A stretch of 64,000 nt of DNA from Myxococcota bacterium (GCA_022710975.1 JAKLGA010000012.1:62001-126000); one strand, 5' to 3'; numbered from the stretch's first letter, positions 40,042 through 48,201 are shown. Translations and numbers: made by a program. The notes: generated by a model not told the origin, from the sequence alone.

Positions 40042-41351
40042 TGAGCGAACCGATCGTGCACCTGGAGGCGGAGGCGTGGGAGCGCGAGGTGCTGGGCGCC
40101 GAGCGGGTGGTGGTGGACTTCTACTCGACCGAGTGCCCGCCCTGCGAGGCCCTGGCGCCCAAGTTCGAGGCGCTGGCCGGGTTGTACGGCCAGGACGTGA
40201 AGTTCGTGAAGATCTTCCGCCAGGGCAATCGGGCCCTGGCCGAGGCCCTGGGCGTGCGCGCCTCGCCCACGGTGCTGTTCTTCCAGCGCGGTCAGCGGGT
40301 GGGGGAGGTGCTGGGCGGGCCCATCAAGCGCTCGGCGCTGGTGCGCAACCTGGACGCGCTGGTGGGGGAGGCCCGGGCGGCCGAGCTGCGCGCCCGGCAG
40401 CCGCACCGGGTGACCGAGACCGAGGCGCTCATCCTGGGCGCCGGCCCGGCCGGGCTGACCGCGGCGGTGTACCTGGCCCAGGCCAAGGTGCCCACCCTGG
40501 TGGTCGATCCGCAGCTGGCCGGCGGCTACGTGGCCACGACCCACCTGGTGTCCAACTACCCGGGCTTCGAGAAGCCCATCGAGGGCTTCATGCTGGCCCA
40601 CAAGATGGGCGAGCAGGCCAAGGCCGCCGGGGCCGGCCTCCGCCTGGCGGTCGAGGTGACCCGGGTCGATCTGCGCGCCCGCGAGGTGGAGCTGGACGGG
40701 GTGGAGACCGTGCGCGCCCGGAAACTCATCCTGGCCACCGGCACCCGCCCGCGGCCGCTGGGGGTCCAGGGCGAGCTGGAGTACGCCGGGCGGGGCATCT
40801 CCTACTGCGCCACCTGCGACGCCAAGTACTACCAGGACAAGGACGTCGTGGTGATCGGCGGGGGCAACTCGGCGGTGGAGGAGTCGCTGTTCATCGCCCG
40901 CTTCGCCCGCCGGCTGACGATCGTGCACCAGTTCGCCGAGCTGCAGGCCAACCAGGAAGCCCAGGCCCGGGCCCGCGCCACCCCGAACATCGACTTCCTG
41001 TTCCAGCACGAGCCGCGCGCCTTCCTGCACGACGGCCAGACCGTGGACCGCGTGGAGGTGGAGGACCTGCGCACCCAGGCGCGCCGGACGCTCGCCTGCC
41101 ACGGGGTGTTCGTGTTCGCCGGGCTGATGCCCAACCTCGAGGCGCTCGGCCCCGGGCTCGCGCTGGACGGCTACGGCTACGTGAAGACCGACGCGCTCAT
41201 GCACACCAACCTGCCCCACGTGTTCGCCGCGGGCGATCTCGCCTCCAAGCCCTACCGGCAGATCACCGTGGCCGTGGCCGAGGGCACCGTGGCCGCCATG
41301 ACCGCGGCCCGGGAGCTCGAGGCCGAGCGGGGCGCCCGGGACCTGCGCTAG
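40041..41351 (+). CDS. Thioredoxin-thioredoxin reductase fusion
   Basis: This 436-residue protein has an N-terminal thioredoxin domain (about 1-112) with active site CPPC (Cys32/Cys35). It is followed by a flavoprotein of the TrxR family: FAD site LGAGPAGLTAAVYLA, redox pair CATC (Cys256/Cys259), pyridine nucleotide fold IGGGNSAVEES and FAD-end AAGDL. The order is opposite to the known mycobacterial TrxR-Trx fusion. The HRRxxxR motif that selects NADPH in TrxR is replaced by HQFAELQA, suggesting NADH or another electron donor. Thioredoxin is the reductant in ArsM-type methylation, so supply of electrons to the neighbouring methyltransferase or redox peptide is the simplest role. Its stop overlaps the convergent Cys-rich gene (shared CTAG). 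Confidence 0.9.
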   Translation: MSEPIVHLEAEAWEREVLGAERVVVDFYSTECPPCEALAPKFEALAGLYGQDVKFVKIFRQGNRALAEALGVRASPTVLFFQRGQRVGEVLGGPIKRSALVRNLDALVGEARAAELRARQPHRVTETEALILGAGPAGLTAAVYLAQAKVPTLVVDPQLAGGYVATTHLVSNYPGFEKPIEGFMLAHKMGEQAKAAGAGLRLAVEVTRVDLRAREVELDGVETVRARKLILATGTRPRPLGVQGELEYAGRGISYCATCDAKYYQDKDVVVIGGGNSAVEESLFIARFARRLTIVHQFAELQANQEAQARARATPNIDFLFQHEPRAFLHDGQTVDRVEVEDLRTQARRTLACHGVFVFAGLMPNLEALGPGLALDGYGYVKTDALMHTNLPHVFAAGDLASKPYRQITVAVAEGTVAAMTAARELEAERGARDLR

Positions 41352-42817
41352 CAGTCGCTGTCCGGTGGGTTGCTGCAGCCGCCCGGGCAGCAGCCGTCGG
41401 CGGTGCCGCAGCCGGCGGGGGAGTGGGTGCAGGGGTCCTGGCAGGCGGGGGCGGCGGGGTTGAAGCCATCGGTGGTGCACGGTTCCTGATCGTCGCAATC
41501 CGTCGAGGACAGCGGGCAGTCCCCGTCGCAGAACTCGTCGTACTCGGTGGCCCCGTTGCCGCAGACCGACAAGCAGTGATCGTCGTCGTTGGCGGTGCAC
41601 CCGGCGAAGCAGCACAGGTCGCCGTGGGCGCACTGGGTGGCGCTCGTGCAGTCCGGGCAGTCGGGATCTTCGGCCAGGCTGCAGCCCCGCGGGCAGCAGG
41701 CATCGGCGTTGCTGACGTCGCAGGCCGCCTCGGAGCAGGGCAGCGTGCAGTCCGTGTCCGTGGTGTGGTCGCAGTGGGCCGGGCAGCAACCGTCGGCATG
41801 GACGCAGACGATGAGCATGCCGAGGGAGGCACAGTCCTGGCAGTCCGCGTCGAGGCCCGCGAAGCACCACAGCGGGCAGCAGCCGTCCTCGGGCCCGCAG
41901 GTCGCGGCGAGCACATCGCAGGCGCAGTCCGTGTCCGCGGGGCAGGTCACCCCGGGGGAGCAGCAGGAGTCGCCGTCCGTGCAGGTGAGGTTGGCGCCGC
42001 AGCAGTCGGGATCCGGCGGGGTGCAGGGCGCCCCCCCGGGGCAGCAGCCGTCGAGGTCCCCGCACACCTCGGAGCCCGTGCAATTCGGGCAGTCCTGGTC
42101 GCCCGTGCTCGCGTCGCAGTAGAGCGGGCAGCAGCCATCCGCCATGCCGCAGGTCGCGGCGTCGCAGGCACCGCAGTCAGGGTCGCGCTGGCTCGGGCAG
42201 GCCGGCGGGCAACAGCCGTCGCCATCTCCGCAGGGCGCCAGCATCAGGCTGCACATGGTGGAGGCGCAGTCCGGATCCGGGGACCCGGTGCACCTCTCCT
42301 GGCAGCAGCCGTCCTGGTCGCAGGTGCAGGTCGCGCAATCGGGATCGGTGAACTCAGGCGGGCACATGTCCGTGCAGCACTGATCCATGCCGCAGGTGCA
42401 CAGGTTGCAGTCCGGATCGAAGAGCGGCATGCAGTCCTGCAGGCAGCAGTCGCCCTCCTCGCAGGTGCACTGCGACTCGCAGTCGGTGTCGCCTGCCAGA
42501 TCGCAGCGGATCGGGCAGCAGCCGTCGCCGCTGATGCAGTCGAGCACGTCCTCGCACGCGGCGTTGCAGTCCGGATCGAGGGCTACCGGGCAGCCCTCCG
42601 GGCAGCAGCCATCCTGGGTGTCGCCGCACATCGCGATCCGGCAGGAGGTGCAGGTCTTCCTGGGTTCCTCGCCGAAGCAGAAATGGGCCTGCTTGCAGTC
42701 GCTGCGATCTCGGCACGGGGCGCCCTCGCCACCCGCGGAGGAGACGAACAGATCGCAGCCGGCCGCGCCCAGGCAGGCGGCCAGCGAGCACAGGCCGACG
42801 AGGGTGAGCGCGCGCAT
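41348..42817 (-). CDS. Extremely Cys-rich repeat lipoprotein
   Basis: This 489-residue protein has a lipoprotein signal (MRALTLVGLCSLAACLGAAGC). The rest is about 14 degenerate repeats of 25-35 residues built around a CC pair, usually DGCCPxxC, then a spacer and DPDC or DTDC. About 97 residues, close to one in five, are Cys. The mature protein is strongly acidic. It should be a disulfide-knotted stalk or a metal-binding surface protein. The gene starts one base after the stop of the LpoB-like gene, so the two form an operon. Its stop overlaps that of the Trx-TrxR gene. The family is not recognised beyond related Cys repeats in deltaproteobacterial surface proteins. Confidence 0.8.
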   Translation of the reverse strand: MRALTLVGLCSLAACLGAAGCDLFVSSAGGEGAPCRDRSDCKQAHFCFGEEPRKTCTSCRIAMCGDTQDGCCPEGCPVALDPDCNAACEDVLDCISGDGCCPIRCDLAGDTDCESQCTCEEGDCCLQDCMPLFDPDCNLCTCGMDQCCTDMCPPEFTDPDCATCTCDQDGCCQERCTGSPDPDCASTMCSLMLAPCGDGDGCCPPACPSQRDPDCGACDAATCGMADGCCPLYCDASTGDQDCPNCTGSEVCGDLDGCCPGGAPCTPPDPDCCGANLTCTDGDSCCSPGVTCPADTDCACDVLAATCGPEDGCCPLWCFAGLDADCQDCASLGMLIVCVHADGCCPAHCDHTTDTDCTLPCSEAACDVSNADACCPRGCSLAEDPDCPDCTSATQCAHGDLCCFAGCTANDDDHCLSVCGNGATEYDEFCDGDCPLSSTDCDDQEPCTTDGFNPAAPACQDPCTHSPAGCGTADGCCPGGCSNPPDSDC

Positions 42818-42818
42818 G

Positions 42819-43694
42819 TCAGAAACCTCCACCGATGCCGAGCACGAAGCCGGTGCCGTCCGCGAGGGGCGCGGCCGAGGTGGTCAGCGGCGGCTCCTCC
42901 GGGCCGAGCGTCCACAGGAGCACGCCGGTGAGCACCAGGGCTGCCCCGGCGCCGTAGCCGGCCCACATCACCCCGGCCCAGGTGCGGCTGGTGGCGCGGG
43001 CGTCCAGGCGGGCACCGCTCTCCAGGCCGGTGTCCTCCCAGTCCTGGCCCGCGTCCCAGGCCAGGTAGGTGCTGACCCCGCCGAGCACCAGCAGGCCGAC
43101 GCCGGTCCAGGTGGTCACGTGGCCCCACACCCCGAGATCGCTGCGGGCGGGAGGCGGGGCCTGCTCCCGCGCCACCGGCTTCTCGGGCGCGACCTCGGTC
43201 GTCCCGGTCTCCGTCAACCCGGCGAACAGGTCCTGGGAGGACTTCTCCAGGGTGTCGATGAGGGCCTCCTCGCCTCCGGTGATCTTCTTCGACAGCCCCT
43301 GGACCACCTGGACCGTCTTCACGTCCAGGAGCTTGAGGTTCAACAGGTAGGCGTTGCCGAACTGGGAGATGTTGCCGGCCACGATCCAGCGGACGCCCAG
43401 CGCCCCGCCCAGCTCGGCCAGGCAGGAGTCGTCGTCGCAGCCGATCCGGGCCTTCTGCTCCTGGAAGGAGAGCACCGCGCGCACGTCGCTCTTGCCCATC
43501 ACCCGGAAGCGGCCGAGGGAGCGGATGTGGTTGGCGAGCAGATCCGCCAGCGAGTCCATCTGCTGCTGGGTGACGCCGCCGTTGGAGGCGAACTCCATGA
43601 CCGCCACCCCGGGCTTCTCCTGGCCCTGGGCCCAGGCCGACCCGCCGAGCAGGAATGTCAGCAACGCGATCGCCAGACGATTCACCCTGCGCAT
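42819..43694 (-). CDS. FlgO/CsgG/LpoB-like periplasmic protein with two C-terminal TM helices
   Basis: This 291-residue protein has a signal peptide (MRRVNRLAIALLTFLLGGSAWAQ). A TolB/CsgG-type alpha-beta domain spans about 25-160: VAVMEFASNGGVTQQQMDSLADLLANHIRSL, VMGKSDVRAVL, DDSCLAELGGALGVRWIVAGNISQFG and LLDVKTVQVVQ. A Pro-rich linker is followed by two hydrophobic segments (VTTWTGVGLLVLGGVSTYLAW and MWAGYGAGAALVLTGVLLW). The pattern is common in myxobacterial genomes. The function is unknown; assembly or signalling at the envelope is plausible. It leads the operon with the Cys-rich lipoprotein. Confidence 0.8.
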   Translation of the reverse strand: MRRVNRLAIALLTFLLGGSAWAQGQEKPGVAVMEFASNGGVTQQQMDSLADLLANHIRSLGRFRVMGKSDVRAVLSFQEQKARIGCDDDSCLAELGGALGVRWIVAGNISQFGNAYLLNLKLLDVKTVQVVQGLSKKITGGEEALIDTLEKSSQDLFAGLTETGTTEVAPEKPVAREQAPPPARSDLGVWGHVTTWTGVGLLVLGGVSTYLAWDAGQDWEDTGLESGARLDARATSRTWAGVMWAGYGAGAALVLTGVLLWTLGPEEPPLTTSAAPLADGTGFVLGIGGGF

Positions 43695-43841
43695 GCTCTG
43701 CCTCCGTCCACCTGAAGGCCAATTGTGAGGGATCGGGCGCACCTTGGCAAGCCAGTGGCCGGCGCGGCCGGCGCGCTTGCGGCCGCGCGCGCGGTCGTAG
43801 TACCTTGCGCGCCGGGGCTCTCTCCCCGGAGGAGGTCGCGC

Positions 43842-44621
43842 ATGCGGAAGGTGATCCTGGGTCTGGCGCTCGCCGCCCTCGCGGCCGGCTGCGCCAAGGT
43901 CGAGTCGGGCGAGCTGGGCGTGCTGTGGACCGCCTGGAGCGGGACGCAGACGGACATCTACAAGGAGGGCTGGTACGCGGTCGCCCCCTGGAACAAGATG
44001 TGGGTCTACAACGTGCGCACCCAGGACAAGCAGGAGGATCTGCAGAGCCTGGCCAACAACGGCCTGTCGATCCGCCTGGAGGCCTCGGTGCGCTACCGGC
44101 CGGACACCGAGAAGGTGTCCGAGCTGCACACCACCGTGGGCGAGGAGTACTACAACGTGCTGATCGCCCCGGCGCTGCGCTCGGTGGTGCGCAAGGTGGG
44201 CGGGCGCTACTCGCCCGAGGAGATCTACGCCACCAAGCGCCAGGTCGTCGAGCAGGAGATCTTCTCCGAGGTCAAGCTGCTGCTCGAGGGCCGGCCGGTG
44301 GTGCTCGAGGCCATCATGGTGCGCAACGTCGATCTGCCCGAGGAGCTCAAGCGGGCCATCAACGAGAAGCTGGCCGAGGAGCAGCGCGCGCTCAAGATGG
44401 AGTTCACCCTGCAGAAGGAGCGCCAGGAGGCCGAGCGCAAGAAGATCGAGGCCCAGGGCATGTCGGACGCCAACCGCATCCTGAGCGAGAGCATCAACGA
44501 CAACCTGCTGCGCTACCGCGGCCTGGAGGCCACCGAGCGGCTGGCCAACAGCCAGAACACCAAGGTGGTGGTGCTGGGCTCGGGCAAGGACGGCCTGCCG
44601 CTGATCCTGGGAGGTCCCTGA
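43842..44621 (+). CDS. SPFH/prohibitin-domain lipoprotein
   Basis: This 259-residue protein has a lipoprotein signal (MRKVILGLALAALAAGC). The SPFH/band-7 domain covers most of the rest: ESGELGVLWTAWSG, EGWYAVAPWNKMWVYNVRTQ, LSIRLEASVRYRPDTEKVSELHTTVGEEYYNVLIAPALRSVVRKV. A long charged helix follows (EEQRALKMEFTLQKERQEAERKKIEAQGMSDANRI). SPFH proteins form rings or cages on membranes; most are anchored by a helix, so a lipobox anchor facing the periplasm is noteworthy. GGAGGAGG precedes the ATG. A small lipoprotein gene follows after 3 bases. Confidence 0.88.
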   Translation: MRKVILGLALAALAAGCAKVESGELGVLWTAWSGTQTDIYKEGWYAVAPWNKMWVYNVRTQDKQEDLQSLANNGLSIRLEASVRYRPDTEKVSELHTTVGEEYYNVLIAPALRSVVRKVGGRYSPEEIYATKRQVVEQEIFSEVKLLLEGRPVVLEAIMVRNVDLPEELKRAINEKLAEEQRALKMEFTLQKERQEAERKKIEAQGMSDANRILSESINDNLLRYRGLEATERLANSQNTKVVVLGSGKDGLPLILGGP

Positions 44622-44624
44622 GCC

Positions 44625-45038
44625 ATGCGCGCCGCCCTCCTGCCCGGGCTGATGCTGGCAGCCTGCGTGCTGTGCGCCTGCGGCGAGGGGGAGGAGCAGC
44701 CCACCCCGGACCTCGCTCCGCCCGCCATCCTGCGCTCCGAGCCGGTCGGCGGCGCCACCGGCGTGGCGCTCGACGTGGTCGTGCGCGTCTGGCTCGACGA
44801 GCCCTTCGACAACAGCCGCATCTCGGCGGACCACATGTACCTGCGGCAGGGGGCGACGCCGCTGTGGGGCAGCCTGTCCCGGGACACCGCCCAGGCCATG
44901 CTGGCGCTCGACCTCAGCGTGCCGCTCGAGGCGGGCGCGACCTACGAGGTGGTGCTGTCGCCCGGGGTGTGCGACCTGGCCCCCACCCCGAACTGCACCG
45001 ACGAGCCGCTCACCTTCTCGTTCCAGACCGCGCCCTGA
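44625..45038 (+). CDS. Small lipoprotein with bacterial Ig-like (Big_5) domain
   Basis: This 137-residue protein has a lipoprotein signal (MRAALLPGLMLAACVLCAC). One Ig-like fold of the Big_5 type follows, recognised from PPAILRSEPVGGATGVALDVVVRVWLDEPFD, the central DHMYLRQGATPLWG and YEVVLSPGVCD ... TFSFQTAP. Big_5 domains are structural and occur on secreted proteins. It lies 3 bases after the SPFH gene and 9 bases before the semialdehyde-dehydrogenase-like gene. Confidence 0.8.
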   Translation: MRAALLPGLMLAACVLCACGEGEEQPTPDLAPPAILRSEPVGGATGVALDVVVRVWLDEPFDNSRISADHMYLRQGATPLWGSLSRDTAQAMLALDLSVPLEAGATYEVVLSPGVCDLAPTPNCTDEPLTFSFQTAP

Positions 45039-45047
45039 GGCCCAGCC

Positions 45048-46085
45048 GTGGCTCGCATGCAGGCCAGGCGGTTGCGCGCGGCGGTGGCGGGGGCCACCGG
45101 CGCGGTCGGCCGGGAGCTGGTCGGCCTGCTCGCGGCGCGCGACTTCCCGGCGGCGGAGCTCCGGCTGCTGGCCTCCGAGCGTTCGGTGGGCGAGCCCGTG
45201 CAGTTCGGCGACCGGGAGCTGCCCGTCGAGCGGCTCGAGACGAGCGCGCTCGAGGACCTCGACCTGCTGCTGCTGTGCGCGGGCGCGGAGGTCAGCCGGC
45301 GCTGGGCGCCCCGCGCGGTCGCGGCGGGCGCCGTGGTGGTGGACACCTCGGCCGCCTTCCGCCTCGACCCCGAGGTGCCGCTGGTGGTGGCCGAGCTGAA
45401 CCCCGGAGCGCTGGCGGCCCTCGGCCCGCGCCACATGGTGGCCTGCCCTGACGGCGCGTCGCTGGCCGCGGCCCTGGCGCTCGGCCCGCTGTCCCGCGCG
45501 GCGGGCCTGCGGCGGGTCTGGGCGTTCGCCTGCCTCTCGGCCAGCCAGGCCGGGCGCGCGGGCGCGGCCGAGCTCGAGCAGCAGACGCGCGATCTGTTCA
45601 ACTTCCGCCCGGTGCGGGCCGAGCGCTTCCCGCACCAGCTGGCCTTCAACTGCCTGCCCCGCTGCGGCCCGTTCGACGCGGACGGCTCGACCGCGCTCGA
45701 GCGCGGGCTGGTCGAGGAGACCCGCCGGCTGCTGGGGCTGCCGCGCCTGCCCATGGGGGTCACCGCGGTGCAGGTGCCGGTGTTCTCCGCCCACGGGCTG
45801 GCGCTGCACCTGGAGCTCGGACGCGCGCTCCCGCCGGACGAGGCGCGCGCGCTCCTGGCCGACGCCCCGGGCCTGCGGCTGGTGGACGACCCGGCCGGGG
45901 AGGCCTACCCGCACGGCCTGGAGGCCGTGGGACAGGACGAGGTCCTGGTGGGCCGCGTACGGCGCGACGGGGGCTCGGAGGGCGGCCTGGCCCTGTGGCT
46001 GGCGGTGGACAACGCGCGCCGGGGCGGGGCGCTCAACGCGGTCCAGGTCGCCGAGCGGCTGGCGTCCGTGCTCCTCTCGCGCTGA
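45048..46085 (+). CDS. Aspartate-semialdehyde dehydrogenase homologue lacking catalytic residues (USG-1-like)
   Basis: This 345-residue protein has the Rossmann start AAVAGATGAVGRELVGLL and the general order of Asd blocks (LLLCAGAEVSRRWAPRA, VVDTSAAFRLD, VVAELNPGAL). The catalytic block of the form NPNCST is replaced by CPDGAS, with Gly136 where the nucleophilic Cys should be. The substrate-binding Arg of TRVPVxxGH is replaced by Gln (VQVPVFSAHG). It therefore should not reduce aspartyl phosphate and resembles the USG-1 group of unknown function. Start GTG 45048 or ATG 45057. It follows two lipoprotein genes closely. Confidence 0.82.
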   Translation: MARMQARRLRAAVAGATGAVGRELVGLLAARDFPAAELRLLASERSVGEPVQFGDRELPVERLETSALEDLDLLLLCAGAEVSRRWAPRAVAAGAVVVDTSAAFRLDPEVPLVVAELNPGALAALGPRHMVACPDGASLAAALALGPLSRAAGLRRVWAFACLSASQAGRAGAAELEQQTRDLFNFRPVRAERFPHQLAFNCLPRCGPFDADGSTALERGLVEETRRLLGLPRLPMGVTAVQVPVFSAHGLALHLELGRALPPDEARALLADAPGLRLVDDPAGEAYPHGLEAVGQDEVLVGRVRRDGGSEGGLALWLAVDNARRGGALNAVQVAERLASVLLSR

Positions 46086-46097
46086 CAAATTGTCAGC
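46081..46097. promoter_or_regulatory. 17-bp inverted repeat at the Asd-like stop codon
   Basis: GCTGACAA-A-TTGTCAGC has perfect 8-bp arms around one base. It overlaps the stop of the upstream gene, and a further GTGACAAA half-site occurs at 46121-46128. Too little loop exists for an RNA hairpin, so a DNA operator for the gene at 46288 is more likely. Confidence 0.35.
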
Positions 46098-46287
46098 TCC
46101 CCCTCCTCCCGGACTCCCCGGGTGACAAAAAGTACCAGGTGCCCCTGGAAGGAGGGCGGGTCGCGGTCGGATTTCCCTGGGCGTTCCAAGGGTTCACGGG
46201 GCGCCGGGCGGGCCGATGGTGGCATGCATCTTGCTCGACCCCTGCGGACATGGTAGGACCGTGGCCGACAACCTTCGGAGCGAACCC

Positions 46288-48183
46288 ATGAACAAGCTCC
46301 TGACCGCCGCCCTGACCGTCGCGCTCCTGTGCCCCGCCGCGCGCGCCGCCGAGTACAAGACCGCGCTGGAAGCCACCCTGTACGTCAGCGGCGAGTCTTC
46401 CAAGTCGGCCCTCAACCTGCAGGACTGTGCGGACGCGGACACGGTGGAGTTCCTGTTCCAGTGGAGCGTGCCGAGCAACGTCACCCTCGTCTGCCCCGAC
46501 ACGGAGAAGGCCGACGTGTTCCTGTCCACGGCCCAGGACTGCGCCTCGGTGAGCGTGGAGATCGACGACGTGGAGGCCACCGGCGACGCGCAGATCGAGA
46601 TCGGCCAGAGCACGGGCGAGTACCCCGAGGGCACGGACGAGCTTTTCCTGGTGGACATCACCGGGCTGGACTGCGCCGGCAGCGCGGAGACGGAGTACTA
46701 CTTCTGCCTGCGCTGGGATTGCGTGATCACCGAGTACCTGACCGAGAACACCTACGCCTACTACGCGGCCGCGCCCCTGCGCTTCGACGTGAAGCCTCCG
46801 GCGGCCCTGGAGCTCAGCGCGGTGACGGCCGGCGAGGGGAACCTCAAGGTCACCTGGAACGCGCCGGACGAGGACGACATCGGCTCGTTCCAGATCGAGG
46901 TGCGCGAGGAGGGCGCTGCGGAGTGGACCGCGCACAGCCAGCCCGACGAGGGGGCCACCAGCGACACGGTCACCGGGCTGACGAACGGCACGACGTACGA
47001 GGTGCGGGCCGCGGCCGTGGACACCAGCGGCAACATGGGGGACTACTCCGAGATCTTCACCGGCACGCCGCAACCCATCGAGGACGGATGGGAGCACTAC
47101 AAGAGCTCGGGCGGCACCGAGCCCGGCGGCTTCTGCTTCGTGGCCACCGCGGCCTACGGCTCCTACGACGCCGAGCTGGTGCTGCCGCTGCGCCAGCTCC
47201 GGGACGAGGTGCTGGCCACGACCCCGACCGGCCAGGCCCTGGTCTCGGGCTACTACCAGTTCGCGCCCCGCTGGGCCCGGGCCATCCAGGGCTCCCCGCT
47301 GCACCGCGGGGTGGCGCGGGCCGCGCTGCTGCCGGCGGTGGGCGTGGCCCTGGCCCGTGGGCTCGGACCGGCGGAGTGGACGCTGCTCGGCCTGGGCCTG
47401 CTGCTGGCCGGCTGGCTGGTCCTCCGCGCGCGGCGCTGGCTGGGGCGCCTGGCCCGGCGGGCGGCCGCGCCGCTCCTGGCGCTGGCCACGCTCGGCGCGG
47501 CCCTGGCCGCCCCGGCCCCGGCCCGGGCCGCCGAGCCGGTGGCCCAGCTCCAGCTCCGCTTCGGGCCCTACTACCCCGACGTGGACAACCAGGGCGGGCT
47601 CGAGGGCCAGCCGTTCAAGGAGATCTACGGCGGCGGGTCCGAGTTCCTGTTCGAGATCGACGTGGACTGGGAGTTCTGGCGGCCCTTCGGCGCCTTCACC
47701 CTGGGCGGCTCGGCCGGCTTCGTGCAGTTTTTGGGCAAGGGCCTGACCGCGGACGGGCAGACCTCGACGGACACCACGGTGTTCAACATTATCCCGCTGA
47801 AGCTCAGCCTGGGCTACCACTTCGACGTGCTGTCCGAGAAGTGGTCCATCCCGCTGGTGCCCTACGTCTACGGCGGGCTGTGCTACTACATCTGGTGGGT
47901 GCTCGACGGGGTGGGCGACGTGGCCGAGTGGAGCGATCCCGCGGGCGGCTCCTCGCGCGAGGCCATGGGCGGGCTGTGGGGCCTGCACTGGGGCATCGGT
48001 TTGAAGGTCTTGCTGGACTTCATCGACGAGTCCGCCGCCGCAAATCTGGAGACCGAGGTCGGCATCGTCAACACCTTCCTGTTCGCCGAGTACACCATGT
48101 CCTGGGCCAGCAACTTCGGCACCGACGGGCACTTCGACGTGGGCGGGGACACCTTCATGGCCGGCCTGATGATGGAGTTCTGA
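46288..48183 (+). CDS. Fusion of FnIII/CFI-box surface module with an outer-membrane beta-barrel
   Basis: This 631-residue protein has a signal peptide (MNKLLTAALTVALLCPAARA) and a beta-rich domain to about 165. A fibronectin type III domain (about 170-260, LKVTWNAPDEDDIGSFQIEVREE) leads to the CFI-box sequence FCFVATAAYGSYDAELVLPLRQLRDEVL, a motif otherwise found near the C-terminus of surface proteins before a sorting helix. The expected hydrophobic helix and Arg-rich cluster follow (WTLLGLGLLLAGWLVLRARRWLGRLARR). A second signal-like segment (LLALATLGAALAAPAPARA) then leads to a 210-residue barrel ending in FMAGLMMEF. A fused pair, or processing between the halves, is implied. Confidence 0.8.
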   Translation: MNKLLTAALTVALLCPAARAAEYKTALEATLYVSGESSKSALNLQDCADADTVEFLFQWSVPSNVTLVCPDTEKADVFLSTAQDCASVSVEIDDVEATGDAQIEIGQSTGEYPEGTDELFLVDITGLDCAGSAETEYYFCLRWDCVITEYLTENTYAYYAAAPLRFDVKPPAALELSAVTAGEGNLKVTWNAPDEDDIGSFQIEVREEGAAEWTAHSQPDEGATSDTVTGLTNGTTYEVRAAAVDTSGNMGDYSEIFTGTPQPIEDGWEHYKSSGGTEPGGFCFVATAAYGSYDAELVLPLRQLRDEVLATTPTGQALVSGYYQFAPRWARAIQGSPLHRGVARAALLPAVGVALARGLGPAEWTLLGLGLLLAGWLVLRARRWLGRLARRAAAPLLALATLGAALAAPAPARAAEPVAQLQLRFGPYYPDVDNQGGLEGQPFKEIYGGGSEFLFEIDVDWEFWRPFGAFTLGGSAGFVQFLGKGLTADGQTSTDTTVFNIIPLKLSLGYHFDVLSEKWSIPLVPYVYGGLCYYIWWVLDGVGDVAEWSDPAGGSSREAMGGLWGLHWGIGLKVLLDFIDESAAANLETEVGIVNTFLFAEYTMSWASNFGTDGHFDVGGDTFMAGLMMEF

Positions 48184-48201
48184 GCCCGGGAGCGCACTTC
48201 C

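Noticed and set aside
45048-46085. Annotation as functional aspartate-semialdehyde dehydrogenase
   Set aside because: The catalytic Cys and substrate-binding Arg positions are replaced, so the name asd would mislead.
42819-46088. 1089-codon minus-strand frame across the SPFH, Ig-like and Asd-like genes
   Set aside because: Only its last 291 codons (FlgO/LpoB-like, signal peptide at 43694) look like protein; the rest is antisense low-complexity typical of GC-rich shadows.
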